Shown: piece after piece, positions 25,432 to 35,078 of the stretch
Numbering within the stretch: position 1 is the stretch's first letter
Layout of the letters: every line of letters begins with the position of its first letter
Source: Henriciella sp.
GTDB lineage: Bacteria > Pseudomonadota > Alphaproteobacteria > Caulobacterales > Hyphomonadaceae
Reading direction: 5' to 3'
DNA length: 64,000 nucleotides
NCBI GenBank assembly: GCA_013214545.1
Contig: JABSQB010000002.1
Span: forward strand, 1-64,000
Translations under genes and position numbers: made by a program
The notes under the pieces: model-generated
Told to the model about the DNA's origin: nothing
Seen by the model: the letters and a program-made list of their open reading frames with translations, nothing else
The model's database searches: none

Positions 25432-27048
25432 ATGAGTTATCTGGAGAGAATTCCAGGATTTGCGGCTTTGAGCGGCATCATCAAAACCATCCGCTGGCCT
25501 CATCTGATTCTTGCAGCTGTCGCTTTCGGCGTAATTCTCCGACTGATGCATTTCGGGTTCGGCCGGATGCTCTGGCTCGATGAAGCCACCATCGCCATCA
25601 ACTTCCTAGTCCGCGACGGTACAGACTATTTCGAGGCCTTGGAATTTCGTCAGATCGCGCCGCCGATATGGATGATGGTTTCAGACGGGCTTTGGTCATT
25701 TACCGGCAATCTCGAGTATGGCGGACGAGTATTGTCTCTTTTGGCAGGGCTGACTGCGTTCATTCTGTTCTGGCGCCTCGTGCGGGAACGGTTCTCGTCG
25801 CCCATCGTATTGGTCGCCGTGGCGGTGTTCGCTTTCTCTTATATGCCCGTCTACTATTCGGCAGAAATCAAACCCTACATCTTTGATCTGCTGTTCAGCA
25901 TCATCGTCCTCGTTCAGGGCCTGCGTCTGTTTGAGAAGGATGACTGGCGCCTGAGCGACAGTTTGTGGCTTGGCGTAACTCTGATCCTGACCAGCTGCTT
26001 TGCCATGGGCGCGCCCATGATCATCGGCGGGTTTGGCGGTTTACTTGGATTGAAAGCCTTGATGGAACGCCGATGGAGCGCTGTTACTGTCCTGGTTGTG
26101 AGTGGAACGATTGCGGCGCTGATCTACGTCGTCCCAGCCTTGTCCGCTTTTCAAGTCCAGATCGACCAATCCGGCCTGGATCAGGGAGGTATGGGCGAAT
26201 TTTTCCGGCGCCATTTTGCTCCGTTCCCGCCGACCAGTCTTCGCGATCTCGCTTGGTACATTGAGATCGTTCAGGACACGCTGACGCCGATGGTCGGGCG
26301 TGAATCAAACTACGCTTATGTCGTGCTGATTATCATCGGCAGTGTCGTCGTCGCCAGGCAATCTCTTTGGAAACTCGCGTTCATCCTTGCACCGATTGCG
26401 GTGGGTTTTGTTCTATCAGCAGCGCAAATCTATCCCATCATGTCCCGACTGGCGCTTTATATCTTTCCGATTGCTGTACTCCTCGCGAGCTTCGCGCTGG
26501 AAAAACTGATTTCCGAGCTGCCCAAGCGGGTCAACTGGATCGTGGTTGCGGCAATCGCGCTGATGAGCATCGGATCTGTCACCTGGTATCGCTATTACAA
26601 TACATTCAACCCGACGGCTGACCCCAAGGACATGTCGCAAGAATTGCAGGCCATCGCGGACGAAATCACACCAGATGAAATCCTTGTTGTCTCGGCCTGG
26701 TCACTCCCGGCCTTCCTTCTTTACCGGCACACTTATGGGCTCGATCAAATCAACTGGACAGTGGTCGACCGGGTCGAGTGTTTCTTCGAGCCACCGATTG
26801 ATATCCAGAATCGTAGCCGGGTCTGGTATCTGAGAGGCCCGTTTGAGGGACCCGGTCCAAGGCGAACCACGACGACTTTTGATCTGATCCTGGACGATGT
26901 GCCCCAACGGATCGATCTGAAAACCATCGACAATCGCTTGGATCGCTTAAAATATCTCGATGCAGCGCCGACCGAGCCCCTCGAAGGGAGCTGTGAAGGC
27001 CGCGAGGTTGAAGAATACCTGCTATTTGGCGGACGCCCGCCGCTATAA
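25432..27048 (+). CDS. GT39/ArnT-like polytopic membrane glycosyltransferase
   Basis: 538 residues. One short cytoplasmic N-terminus precedes many hydrophobic helices. The GT-C acidic motif MLWLDEATIAINFL (Asp50-Glu51) lies after the first helix, and YYSAEIKPYIFDLL in a later loop is also typical. The C-terminal 150 residues form a soluble domain. The ATG at 25432 follows a purine-rich GGAGACGATTAGG. It is third GT-C protein of the locus, likely using a polyprenyl-phosphate sugar on the periplasmic face. No own sigma-54 site was found, which fits co-transcription with the GT2 gene. Confidence 0.75.
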   Translation: MSYLERIPGFAALSGIIKTIRWPHLILAAVAFGVILRLMHFGFGRMLWLDEATIAINFLVRDGTDYFEALEFRQIAPPIWMMVSDGLWSFTGNLEYGGRVLSLLAGLTAFILFWRLVRERFSSPIVLVAVAVFAFSYMPVYYSAEIKPYIFDLLFSIIVLVQGLRLFEKDDWRLSDSLWLGVTLILTSCFAMGAPMIIGGFGGLLGLKALMERRWSAVTVLVVSGTIAALIYVVPALSAFQVQIDQSGLDQGGMGEFFRRHFAPFPPTSLRDLAWYIEIVQDTLTPMVGRESNYAYVVLIIIGSVVVARQSLWKLAFILAPIAVGFVLSAAQIYPIMSRLALYIFPIAVLLASFALEKLISELPKRVNWIVVAAIALMSIGSVTWYRYYNTFNPTADPKDMSQELQAIADEITPDEILVVSAWSLPAFLLYRHTYGLDQINWTVVDRVECFFEPPIDIQNRSRVWYLRGPFEGPGPRRTTTTFDLILDDVPQRIDLKTIDNRLDRLKYLDAAPTEPLEGSCEGREVEEYLLFGGRPPL

Positions 27049-27109
27049 TCGCACGATCAGCCTGCTTTGAGATTGCTTTGCACGCCGGGCTGAGCAATAG
27101 ATCTGCCTC

Positions 27110-28273
27110 ATGAGCACATATCCGATTGTGCGCGACCAGCTCGCGCAACTGATTGCCTTCGATACTACGTCCCGTTTGTCCAACTTGGCTCTGATCGATT
27201 GGGTCGAGGCGCAATTGGAACCGCTGGGCGCAGTCTGTAGACGCATTCCAAATGCTGAGGGAACCAAAGCCAATCTCTGGGTCCGGATCGGACCGGATAC
27301 GCCTGGTGGGATCGTCCTATCAGGACATACCGACGTGGTGCCTGTGGATGGACAGGATTGGCACACCGATCCATTCACTCTGACCGAGCATGATGGACTG
27401 CTATATGGCCGCGGTACCAGCGATATGAAGGGATTTGTCGCGCTTTGCCTCGCCTTCGCGCCCGAGTTTGCAAAACTCAACCTGTCCAAACCCATACATT
27501 TCGCTTTTTCCTATGATGAGGAAGTCGGCTGTCAGGGGGCGCCAGAAATGATCGCGCAGATCATTGCCCACGGCGCACGACCGGATGCTGTCTGGGTCGG
27601 CGAGCCCTCGCTCTGGCAGGCCGTTTCCGGGCATAAGGGCATCACGGTAACCGAAGTCGACGTGCATGGCCGTGAAGCGCACTCGAGTTTGCCAGATCTG
27701 GGCATCTCTGCAAATGGCGTGGCCATCGACCTGATGATGGTGCTGCGACAAATCGAGAAAGATCTCATCACATGCGGGCCTAAAGACTCCCCCTTCGAAC
27801 CACCCTACCCGACTTTGACGATCGGAGAGATGCGCGGCGGGACGGCACACAACATTCTCGCCCGGCATTGCCATTTCGGCTTTGATCTACGTTGCCCTCC
27901 CGGGTTTGATCCGGATGCAATCCTGGCCCCGTTCTATGAGGCTGCTGAACAAGCCGATGCAGAGATGAAGGCGCGTTTCCCCGAATGTGGTGTCGAGGTC
28001 AATCGGATCTCAAACGTGCCTCCGCTCGCGCCCGATCCTGACAATGCGGCAGAGATTCTTGTGCGCGCACTGACGGGCGACAATGCCATGCGCGCCGTCG
28101 CCTATGCCACGGAAGCGGGTCAGTTCCACCAGGCAGGACTATCGGCCGTTATTTGCGGCCCTGGATCAATCGATCAGGCCCACAAACCAAACGAGTTCAT
28201 TGACCCGGCCCAGCTGCAGCAAGGCGTCACGATCTTCAAAAAGCTCGTGGACCGCTTGTCAGCTGGCAGCTAG
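27110..28273 (+). CDS. argE: Acetylornithine deacetylase
   Basis: 387 residues, M20 metallopeptidase family. It hydrolyses N-acetylornithine to ornithine and acetate in arginine synthesis. Metal and catalytic residues are visible: His73 and Asp75 in SGHTDVVPV, Asp105 in RGTSDMKGFV, the Glu137-Glu138 pair in YDEEVG, and a C-terminal histidine in SIDQAHKPNEF. The dimerisation lid lies in the middle (about 180-290). Length is normal for ArgE. Cytoplasmic. It stands alone between the glycan locus and the nuo operon and overlaps the DUF1467 gene tail to tail by 15 bases. Other M20 deacetylases are possible, but the sequence reads as ArgE. Confidence 0.88.
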   Translation: MSTYPIVRDQLAQLIAFDTTSRLSNLALIDWVEAQLEPLGAVCRRIPNAEGTKANLWVRIGPDTPGGIVLSGHTDVVPVDGQDWHTDPFTLTEHDGLLYGRGTSDMKGFVALCLAFAPEFAKLNLSKPIHFAFSYDEEVGCQGAPEMIAQIIAHGARPDAVWVGEPSLWQAVSGHKGITVTEVDVHGREAHSSLPDLGISANGVAIDLMMVLRQIEKDLITCGPKDSPFEPPYPTLTIGEMRGGTAHNILARHCHFGFDLRCPPGFDPDAILAPFYEAAEQADAEMKARFPECGVEVNRISNVPPLAPDPDNAAEILVRALTGDNAMRAVAYATEAGQFHQAGLSAVICGPGSIDQAHKPNEFIDPAQLQQGVTIFKKLVDRLSAGS

Positions 28274-28498
28274 CCACGGCACCACGAAGAAGTGGGCGAT
28301 CAGGGTCAGCACGACCGCGCCAATAGTCGCCCATATCACTTTCTTCTTGAGCATTGGCTCTTTCGGCGCGCCTTCCTCGGTGCCCTGGATGACGTCGCCG
28401 CCATCCTCAAACTGCCCCTGCACACCAATCGGCAGAACGCAGAAAAAGCTCAGCCACCACGAAATAACAAAGACAACAATGCCGCCGACCAGGTCCAT
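28259..28498 (-). CDS. DUF1467 family small membrane protein
   Basis: 79 residues with two transmembrane helices (about 4-24 and 55-77) joined by a polar loop GQFEDGGDVIQGTEEGAPKEP. This matches DUF1467, a small protein of alphaproteobacteria that regularly follows the mce gene. Function is unknown. It is last gene of the nuo operon, starting directly after the mce stop. Confidence 0.85.
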   Translation of the reverse strand: MDLVGGIVVFVISWWLSFFCVLPIGVQGQFEDGGDVIQGTEEGAPKEPMLKKKVIWATIGAVVLTLIAHFFVVPWLAAS

Positions 28499-28930
28499 TT
28501 AGTGATCCCCGTCTTTCGGGCTTTCCATCAATTCCACCAGTACACCATTGGAATTTTTGGGATGGATAAAGATGATCATCGTGCCATGTGCGCCGATACG
28601 TGGCTCGCCAAGGACGGTTGCGCCGCGCTCAGTCATAACGCTAACCGCGTCATTAATGTCGTCCACTTCAAAGCAGACATGGTGCTGTCCGCCTTTCGGG
28701 TTCTTGGCGATGAAATTGTGGATCGGGCTTTGTTCGTTGAGCGGTTCAATCAGCTCAATCTGGCTATTCGGCAGATTGACGAAACAGACTTTCACGCCCT
28801 GCGCCGGCATATCAAACGGTTCGGTGATATCGGTTGCGCCATAAAGCGTACGATAAGTTTCCATCGCTTCTTCGATATCCGGCACAGCGACACCGACATG
28901 ATTGAGAGGACCGATTTTGAATTCAGACAT
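28499..28930 (-). CDS. mce: Methylmalonyl-CoA epimerase
   Basis: 143 residues, a vicinal-oxygen-chelate fold. It interconverts (R)- and (S)-methylmalonyl-CoA in propionyl-CoA use. Visible features are LNHVGVAVPDIEEAMETY with the first metal histidine, QHHVCFEVDDI with the second, and a glutamate in GVLVELME. Length is typical. It lies 16 bases after the rnj gene in the conserved alphaproteobacterial tail of the nuo operon. Confidence 0.92.
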   Translation of the reverse strand: MSEFKIGPLNHVGVAVPDIEEAMETYRTLYGATDITEPFDMPAQGVKVCFVNLPNSQIELIEPLNEQSPIHNFIAKNPKGGQHHVCFEVDDINDAVSVMTERGATVLGEPRIGAHGTMIIFIHPKNSNGVLVELMESPKDGDH

Positions 28931-28946
28931 CAGCTTTCTCCTTCGA

Positions 28947-30632
28947 TCACACCCTTAGCACACTCACATCGACCAGCGGCTTGCGACCGAACGTCCGCTC
29001 GCAGGATTTCTTCACCGCTCGGGTCAGAGTGCGTTCGACCTCTTCGTCATCCATGCGCTTGCGGCGCTTCAATTTGTTCATCGCCTCTTCGACGGCGTCA
29101 TCAACTTCGATCAGGCTTTCATCGGCGGTGCTGCCATCCATTTCCGACAAGCCCCGCGCAGTCAGCAGCGGGCCATCGACCAGATCGCCCTTCTCATCAA
29201 TCGCCACAGCGACACTGACATAGCCCCAATTGGCGAGAGCGCGGCGTTCGCGAATACCTTCGCTTTCAGCTGGCACCAATCGATTTCCATCCAGATAGAG
29301 CCGCCCATTCGGCACCGTATCGATGATCTTTGCCTCACCTGGCGCGAGGCGGATCAAGTCGCCATTTCTTGGGGTTACGGCCTCGCTGACCTGCAGGCTC
29401 TTGGCATAGGCGGCGTGTTCGACAATGTGGCGTCGCTCACCGTGTACCGGAACCGCAATCTTCGGGCGCACCCACTGATACATACGCCGTAACTCGTCAC
29501 GCGCGGGGTGGCCAGAGACATGGATCGGGCCGTCAGTCATCTTGTCAGAGATGATCCGTACGCCTTTCTCCGCGAGGGCATTCTGCATGTCGAATATGCC
29601 CTTTTCATTGCCCGGGATCACTCGGCTGGAGAAGATTACCGTGTCGCCCTCGCCGAGGCTGATATGGCGGTGATCATCACGGGCAATCCGACCGAGCGCT
29701 GCGCGTGGTTCGCCCTGCGATCCCGTACACAGGAAGAGCAAATTGTCATCCGGCAGGCTGCCTGCCTGATCTTCGCTAATCAAATCCGGCATGTCCTTGA
29801 TGACGCCGGTCGCCACAGCCGCATCAGTAATCTTGTGCATGCTCCGCCCAACTAGGCAGACGCTGCGCCCGGCAACGCGAGCCGCTTCGATCACACTGGC
29901 CACGCGTGCGACATTTGACGCGAACGTCGTCACCGCGACGCGGCCTGTGAGGGACCCGATCAGCTCGATCAGATTTTCCCGGACCACACCCTCAGAGCCG
30001 CTTTCACCTTCAACAAAGACGTTGGTGCTGTCGCAAATCATGGCGAGGACGCCTTGCTCACCAAGCGCGGTGAGCGCTTCTACGTCGGTCTCAGAGCCGA
30101 GCTGCGGATCTGGATCAATCTTCCAGTCGCCCGTATGTAGCAACGTCCCCAACGGCGTTTCGAGCGCAAGCGCATTCGGTTCCGGGATGGAATGTGTCAG
30201 CGTGATATAGCGGACTTTGAAAGGCCCGGCCTCGATCTCGGCGCCGAGCGGGATAACATTGATGCTGACATGTTTCAGGCCGCGTTCGATCAGTTTGGCC
30301 TGCGCCAGGTGCGCTGTGAACGGCGTTGCATAGATCGGTGCCTTGGTCTGCAGACGCGGCAGGATCAACGCGATGGCGCCAATGTGGTCTTCATGCGCAT
30401 GGGTCAGGAAGATGGCATCAATATTGTCGCCCTGATCCTCCAGAAATGTCGGGTCGGGTGTGATCAGGTCGACGCCCGGTGTGTCTTCGCCGCCAAACGT
30501 GACGCCGACATCAATCAGGATCCAGCGGCGATCGTGCGCCGGACCGTAGCCGTAGGCATTAAGGTTCATGCCAATCTCGCCGCATCCGCCAAGTGGCAGG
30601 AAGACGAGCTCAGCGTCCGTGGTCTTGGTCAT
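28947..30632 (-). CDS. rnj: Ribonuclease J
   Basis: 561 residues. A metallo-beta-lactamase and beta-CASP ribonuclease, with 5' exo- and endonuclease activity in mRNA decay and rRNA maturation. The zinc motif HAHEDHIGA lies at 78-86, HTGDWKIDPD carries a further ligand, and SGHPARDELRRMYQWVRPKIAVPVHGE holds the beta-CASP histidines. The C-terminal domain is present. Cytoplasmic. It sits between coaX and mce, a usual position in this class of bacteria. Confidence 0.94.
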   Translation of the reverse strand: MTKTTDAELVFLPLGGCGEIGMNLNAYGYGPAHDRRWILIDVGVTFGGEDTPGVDLITPDPTFLEDQGDNIDAIFLTHAHEDHIGAIALILPRLQTKAPIYATPFTAHLAQAKLIERGLKHVSINVIPLGAEIEAGPFKVRYITLTHSIPEPNALALETPLGTLLHTGDWKIDPDPQLGSETDVEALTALGEQGVLAMICDSTNVFVEGESGSEGVVRENLIELIGSLTGRVAVTTFASNVARVASVIEAARVAGRSVCLVGRSMHKITDAAVATGVIKDMPDLISEDQAGSLPDDNLLFLCTGSQGEPRAALGRIARDDHRHISLGEGDTVIFSSRVIPGNEKGIFDMQNALAEKGVRIISDKMTDGPIHVSGHPARDELRRMYQWVRPKIAVPVHGERRHIVEHAAYAKSLQVSEAVTPRNGDLIRLAPGEAKIIDTVPNGRLYLDGNRLVPAESEGIRERRALANWGYVSVAVAIDEKGDLVDGPLLTARGLSEMDGSTADESLIEVDDAVEEAMNKLKRRKRMDDEEVERTLTRAVKKSCERTFGRKPLVDVSVLRV

Positions 30633-30641
30633 TCGCCCCGT

Positions 30642-31415
30642 TTAGTCTTTCTTGTTCCGGCGATAGACCTCCAGCAGGCCCACCTCCATCAAACTTTGAT
30701 CAAATTCATCAATGGTTTCGCTGGCGCCTTCGAACAGCGACGCAACGCCCCCCGTTGCGATCACGGTCAGCGGCGCGTTGTACTCGGCCTTCACTCTACG
30801 CACGAGACCGTCAATCAGATCGACATAGCCCCAGAATACACCGGATTGCATGGCCGAGACCGTATCCTGGCCAATCACCTGCGCCGGTTTCTGGATCGCA
30901 ATCCGCGGCAGCTGCGCAGCGGCATCGTGCAGGGCGCGCATGGACAGGTTGATCCCAGGCGAGATGATCCCACCTTCGAAACCGCCATCGGGGCCGACCA
31001 CGTCAAATGTCGTCGCTGTGCCGCTATCGATCACGATCTTAGCGCCTTGATAGAGCTGGTGCGCGCCGATCGCGGCAACCAGACGGTCGGCACCGACCTG
31101 TTCGGGGCGCCGAATGCGGATCGGGACACCGAGTCTGACTTCCGGATCGCCGACAAACATCGGCTCGGCGTCGAAATAGCGCCGCGAGAGGTTGCGGAAG
31201 TTGAACTTCGCTTGCGGCACCACGGTCGAGATGATGCAGCCATCGATCTCGTCTAGCTCCATGCCGTCCAGTCGCATCAGCGTGCCCAGCCAGACCGCAT
31301 GGTCGTCAGCGGTCCGCGTCGCGTCTGTGGAGCTGCGCCAGCTGGCACGCCAGTTTTCGCCGTCATGCAGCGCAAAAACCGTGTTTGTATTGCCGACATC
31401 AATGACCAAAAGCAT
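30642..31415 (-). CDS. coaX: Type III pantothenate kinase
   Basis: 257 residues. First step of coenzyme A synthesis, ATP-dependent phosphorylation of pantothenate. Family motifs are [11 protein letters not shown] (6-16, ATP phosphate), [14 protein letters not shown] (pantothenate and catalytic Asp), and [12 protein letters not shown]. Type III enzymes require a monovalent cation and are not inhibited by CoA. The start overlaps the birA stop by one base. Confidence 0.94.
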   Translation of the reverse strand: MLLVIDVGNTNTVFALHDGENWRASWRSSTDATRTADDHAVWLGTLMRLDGMELDEIDGCIISTVVPQAKFNFRNLSRRYFDAEPMFVGDPEVRLGVPIRIRRPEQVGADRLVAAIGAHQLYQGAKIVIDSGTATTFDVVGPDGGFEGGIISPGINLSMRALHDAAAQLPRIAIQKPAQVIGQDTVSAMQSGVFWGYVDLIDGLVRRVKAEYNAPLTVIATGGVASLFEGASETIDEFDQSLMEVGLLEVYRRNKKD

Positions 31416-32155
31416 CAGTCTACTTGCCTCACCAAATCTATGTCACCGGCCCTTATGGTCTGTCTTGTTCCATCCGGCAAACGCAAGTTCAGGCCGCCAT
31501 CATCGGCCAAGCCCTCAAACACGCCCCGCAGGCGCCGGTCTTGCGGTCCTGCCTCGATCATCTGGCCCAGCCCTTCAGCATGCCGCTGCCAATCATCCAA
31601 CAACTGGTCAAACCGGTTTCTCGCCTGATCGACGCGTTGATCCAGGCACTGACGCAGATCATCCAACACAAGCTCAGGCGTCAGCGCCTGTGGCGCGCCC
31701 TGCTCTACCAGTGACGTCGAATTCTGCTCAGAGACTTCGGGTGCATGCTGGACGTTTACGCCCATGCCGAGGGCGATCCAGACGACGCCATTGGTTTCGC
31801 CAGTTTCAGTCAGGATTCCGCAAATCTTGGCACCATCAATACGGATATCATTTGGCCATTTCAGCTTCGCATTGAGATCGGGCACCGCAACGCAACAGGC
31901 ATCGCGCACCGCCAGGGCCGCAGCAAAGGGAATGCGGCCAGCCACAGAGAGCCCACCTGGCTCTGGAAACAGCACGGTGACGAACAGATTGCCGGTCGGC
32001 GAGACCCATTTGCGCCCCAGCCGCCCTTTGCCCGACGTTTGTTGACGGGCAGCGATCCAGACCGGCGACGTCTCGCCTGTTCGCGCGCGGCGTTTTGCTT
32101 CTTCGCTGGTGCTGTCTATCTCGTCGTACCAGTAAACTGGTGCGGTTCGGATCAC
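31415..32155 (-). CDS. birA: Biotin-[acetyl-CoA-carboxylase] ligase
   Basis: 246 residues. Attaches biotin to carboxylase carrier domains through biotinyl-AMP. [16 protein letters not shown]-like opening ([19 protein letters not shown]), the GKGRLGRKW biotin/ATP loop (about 43-51) and [21 protein letters not shown] in the core are plain. There is no N-terminal DNA-binding domain, so it is a monofunctional ligase and not a repressor. It overlaps nuoN by four bases. Confidence 0.93.
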   Translation of the reverse strand: MIRTAPVYWYDEIDSTSEEAKRRARTGETSPVWIAARQQTSGKGRLGRKWVSPTGNLFVTVLFPEPGGLSVAGRIPFAAALAVRDACCVAVPDLNAKLKWPNDIRIDGAKICGILTETGETNGVVWIALGMGVNVQHAPEVSEQNSTSLVEQGAPQALTPELVLDDLRQCLDQRVDQARNRFDQLLDDWQRHAEGLGQMIEAGPQDRRLRGVFEGLADDGGLNLRLPDGTRQTIRAGDIDLVRQVD

Positions 32156-33582
32156 GAGAGCAGTCCCTCGGCCACCGTCGCGGCGAGATCGCTGAACGGC
32201 GCCACAAAGATGAGCAGCGCAACACTGACCAGCGCCGAGACATAGACCGTGGTCGTGACCCAGCCGTCGACCGGCTCGAAGTCCTCCGCCTGCTCGTCAA
32301 ACCACATGATCTTCACGATGCGCAGATAATAGTACATGGCGATGACTGAGCTGAGGATCAGGACGATGATCAGCGGCACAAGGCCCGCATCGATTCCCGC
32401 CTCGATGACCGCCAGCTTGCCCAGGAAGCCAAATGCGAGCGGAAATCCAGAGACTGAGATCAAAAGCAATGTCAGCGCGCTCGCCAGACCAGGCTGACGG
32501 CGAACCAGGCCAGCGAGCTCGTTGATATTCTCTACCATGCCGCCTTCACGGCGCATTGAAAGCACCCCGCCAAAAAGACCGAGCGATGCGATCACATACG
32601 CCGTCATGAAGATTAGTAGCGACCCCGCGCCATACTGAACCCCTGCCGCCACGGCGACGAGCGCATAGCCCATATTGGCGATGGAAGAGTAACCGAGCAG
32701 ACGCTTCAGATTGGTTTGCGGCAAGGCCCCAAAAGACCCAATAATCATCGACGCCGCCGCGATAAGGGCAATGATGATCTGCCAGTTATCGAAAGCCATG
32801 GCTTGCGGGAACGCTGTGAACATGACGATCGCAAAGACCACCATGCTGGCCATTTTCGGCGCCGTCGCAAAGAAAGCGACGACCGGGCTCGGAGACCCTT
32901 CATAGACGTCCGGCGTCCACACATGCATCGGCGCAGCTGAGACTTTGAATGCCAGGCCGGTGATCATCAGGACCATGCCGAACAGGAGCCCCATGCTGGT
33001 CTCCGCCTCTGCCACGACTTCGTAGCTGGTGCTGCCAGAGAAGCCGTACACGAGTGACATTCCGTATAGGAGCAGGCCTGAAGCAAGTGCGCCGAGGACG
33101 AAATATTTGAGCCCCGCCTCAGCAGAACGTGGGCTATCCCGGTGGAAGGATGCAAGCACGTAAGATGACAGGCTGAGCGTCTCGACACCTAGGTACAAGG
33201 TCATGAAGTCTGCAGAGGACAGGATCATGCCCATGCCCAAAGCTGCAAAGATGATGAGCAGAGAATATTCATAACGCAGCGTTTCGTGGCGGCGCAGGAA
33301 GCCTTCCGCCATAAGCAGGGCGATACCGCCAGACGCGAAACTCACGACCTTGGCGAAATTGGCATAGCTGGAGGTTTCAACCAGGCCGTCAAACGCCCGT
33401 CCGCCTTCCCAATAGTATCCTGCGAGCGCTGCCGCTGCGAACAGGACAAGCGCGCCAAACTTAAACGACAAGCTGTTAAAGCGGTCACCGAGGAAGGCAC
33501 CAATGGTCACGCCGAGCAAACCGGCAGCAGCCAGTAAGACTTCGGGTGCGATTGCGGTCAGAATGGTTTCAAGATCAAACAT
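32152..33582 (-). CDS. nuoN: NADH-quinone oxidoreductase subunit N
   Basis: 476 residues and about fourteen helices. One of three antiporter-like subunits of complex I that pump protons. [40 protein letters not shown] with the conserved lysine, and [16 protein letters not shown], are typical. Its stop overlaps birA, so complex I genes run straight into the cofactor genes. Confidence 0.95.
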   Translation of the reverse strand: MFDLETILTAIAPEVLLAAAGLLGVTIGAFLGDRFNSLSFKFGALVLFAAAALAGYYWEGGRAFDGLVETSSYANFAKVVSFASGGIALLMAEGFLRRHETLRYEYSLLIIFAALGMGMILSSADFMTLYLGVETLSLSSYVLASFHRDSPRSAEAGLKYFVLGALASGLLLYGMSLVYGFSGSTSYEVVAEAETSMGLLFGMVLMITGLAFKVSAAPMHVWTPDVYEGSPSPVVAFFATAPKMASMVVFAIVMFTAFPQAMAFDNWQIIIALIAAASMIIGSFGALPQTNLKRLLGYSSIANMGYALVAVAAGVQYGAGSLLIFMTAYVIASLGLFGGVLSMRREGGMVENINELAGLVRRQPGLASALTLLLISVSGFPLAFGFLGKLAVIEAGIDAGLVPLIIVLILSSVIAMYYYLRIVKIMWFDEQAEDFEPVDGWVTTTVYVSALVSVALLIFVAPFSDLAATVAEGLLS

Positions 33583-33587
33583 GCGAC

Positions 33588-35078
33588 TTATCCTCCAGCC
33601 ACTTGGGCGAGGGCGTGGAGCGAAGACTCACGCGTGATATCGAAAATGAGGCTCGGCAGAATACCAAGCAGGATCGTGCCAATGGCCAGAGGGATCAGAC
33701 AGATCAGCTCCTTGATGTTTACATCCTCAATGTTCTCAAGCTCGGGATTGGTGATCTCCCCAAACACCGTGCGCCGGTAGAGCGTCAACATATAGACGGC
33801 GGAGAAGATCACGCCGAGCGCGGCGCCCGCTGCGGCCCAGGTATTGGCCTGGAATGCCCCGACCATGGTCAGGATCTCACCAACAAAGCCGCTGGTGCCT
33901 GGCAGGCCAACATTGGCCATGGTGAACAGCATGAACAGAGTCGCATAAACCGGCATCCGGTGAACAAGGCCGCCATAAGCCGCGATATCGCGAGTGTGCA
34001 TACGGTCATACACTACGCCGACGATCAGGAAGAGCGCGCCGGAGATCAGACCGTGCGACAGCATCTGGAAGATCGCGCCCTGTACGCCAATCTCCGTGAA
34101 GGAGAAGATGCCTAGGGTCACAAAGCCCATATGCGCCACTGAGGAGTAGGCGATCAGCTTCTTCATATCCGTCTGACGCCACGCAACGAGCGAGGCATAG
34201 ACAATCGCGACGACCGAGAGGAAGAACACGAAGGGCTGGAACAGAACGCTTGCATCCGGGAACATGGGCAGGCTGAAGCGCAGCAGGCCATAGCCGCCCA
34301 TTTTCAGCAGCACCGCCGCCAGAATGACAGAACCCGCCGTCGGCGCTTGTACGTGTGCATCCGGAAGCCACGTATGCACGGGCCACATGGGCAGTTTCAC
34401 CGCAAAGGACGCGAAGAAGGCGAGCCAGAGCCAGGTCTGGGCGCCTGGATCAAATGCATATTGCTCAAGCTGAGCCACATCAGATGTCCCGGCGGTCAGG
34501 TACATGTAGACGACGGCCGCCAGCATGAAGAGCGAGCCGAGCAATGTGTACAGGAAGAATTTGAAACTCGCATAGATGCGGTCCACCCCGCCCCAAACAC
34601 CAATAATGATGAACATCGGGATTAAGCCAGCTTCAAAGAAGACATAGAACAGGATCAGATCGAGCGCGCTAAACACACCGATCATGAAGGTCTCGAGCAC
34701 CAGGAAAGAGACGATGTATTCCGTCAGGCGCTTCTTGATCGATCCGATGCTGGCAATCAGCGCGATCGGCGTCAGCAGCGTGGTCAGCATGATCAGCAGC
34801 AGTGACATGCCATCAATGCCCATCTTGTACTGAATGCCCTCGAACCAGGTCACTTCCTCGACCAGTTGATAGCCTTTGCCGGTCAGATCGAAGCTCAGGA
34901 ACATCACGATAGAGACAATGAAGGTCGCGACCGAGAAAAGCAGGCCGGCATACATAACGCGGTCGTCTTCAGTCCCGTCCGCCTTGATCTGAGCGCCTGT
35001 CAGCGCCTTGATTAGCAGGATCAGGATCGCACCTGCCAGCGGTAGAAAGGTTACCGCAGAGAGAATTGGGAAATCCAT
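33588..35078 (-). CDS. nuoM: NADH-quinone oxidoreductase subunit M
   Basis: 496 residues from ATG 35078, which shares its first base with the nuoL stop (TAATG); a longer frame into nuoL was not used. Antiporter-like proton-pumping subunit of the membrane arm. The conserved glutamate lies in [20 protein letters not shown], the lysines in [32 protein letters not shown], and [14 protein letters not shown] follows. Complete. Confidence 0.95.
   Translation of the reverse strand: MDFPILSAVTFLPLAGAILILLIKALTGAQIKADGTEDDRVMYAGLLFSVATFIVSIVMFLSFDLTGKGYQLVEEVTWFEGIQYKMGIDGMSLLLIMLTTLLTPIALIASIGSIKKRLTEYIVSFLVLETFMIGVFSALDLILFYVFFEAGLIPMFIIIGVWGGVDRIYASFKFFLYTLLGSLFMLAAVVYMYLTAGTSDVAQLEQYAFDPGAQTWLWLAFFASFAVKLPMWPVHTWLPDAHVQAPTAGSVILAAVLLKMGGYGLLRFSLPMFPDASVLFQPFVFFLSVVAIVYASLVAWRQTDMKKLIAYSSVAHMGFVTLGIFSFTEIGVQGAIFQMLSHGLISGALFLIVGVVYDRMHTRDIAAYGGLVHRMPVYATLFMLFTMANVGLPGTSGFVGEILTMVGAFQANTWAAAGAALGVIFSAVYMLTLYRRTVFGEITNPELENIEDVNIKELICLIPLAIGTILLGILPSLIFDITRESSLHALAQVAGG

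Noticed and set aside
27049-27109. TCAGCC...GGCTGA inverted repeat after the last GT-C gene as a terminator
   Set aside because: The loop is about 24 bases long and no T-tract follows.
29508-31256. Long plus-strand frames opposite rnj and coaX (for example 30192-31256, 354 residues)
   Set aside because: They are antisense to clearly conserved genes, with His/Arg/Asp-rich sequence typical of shadow frames in GC-rich DNA.
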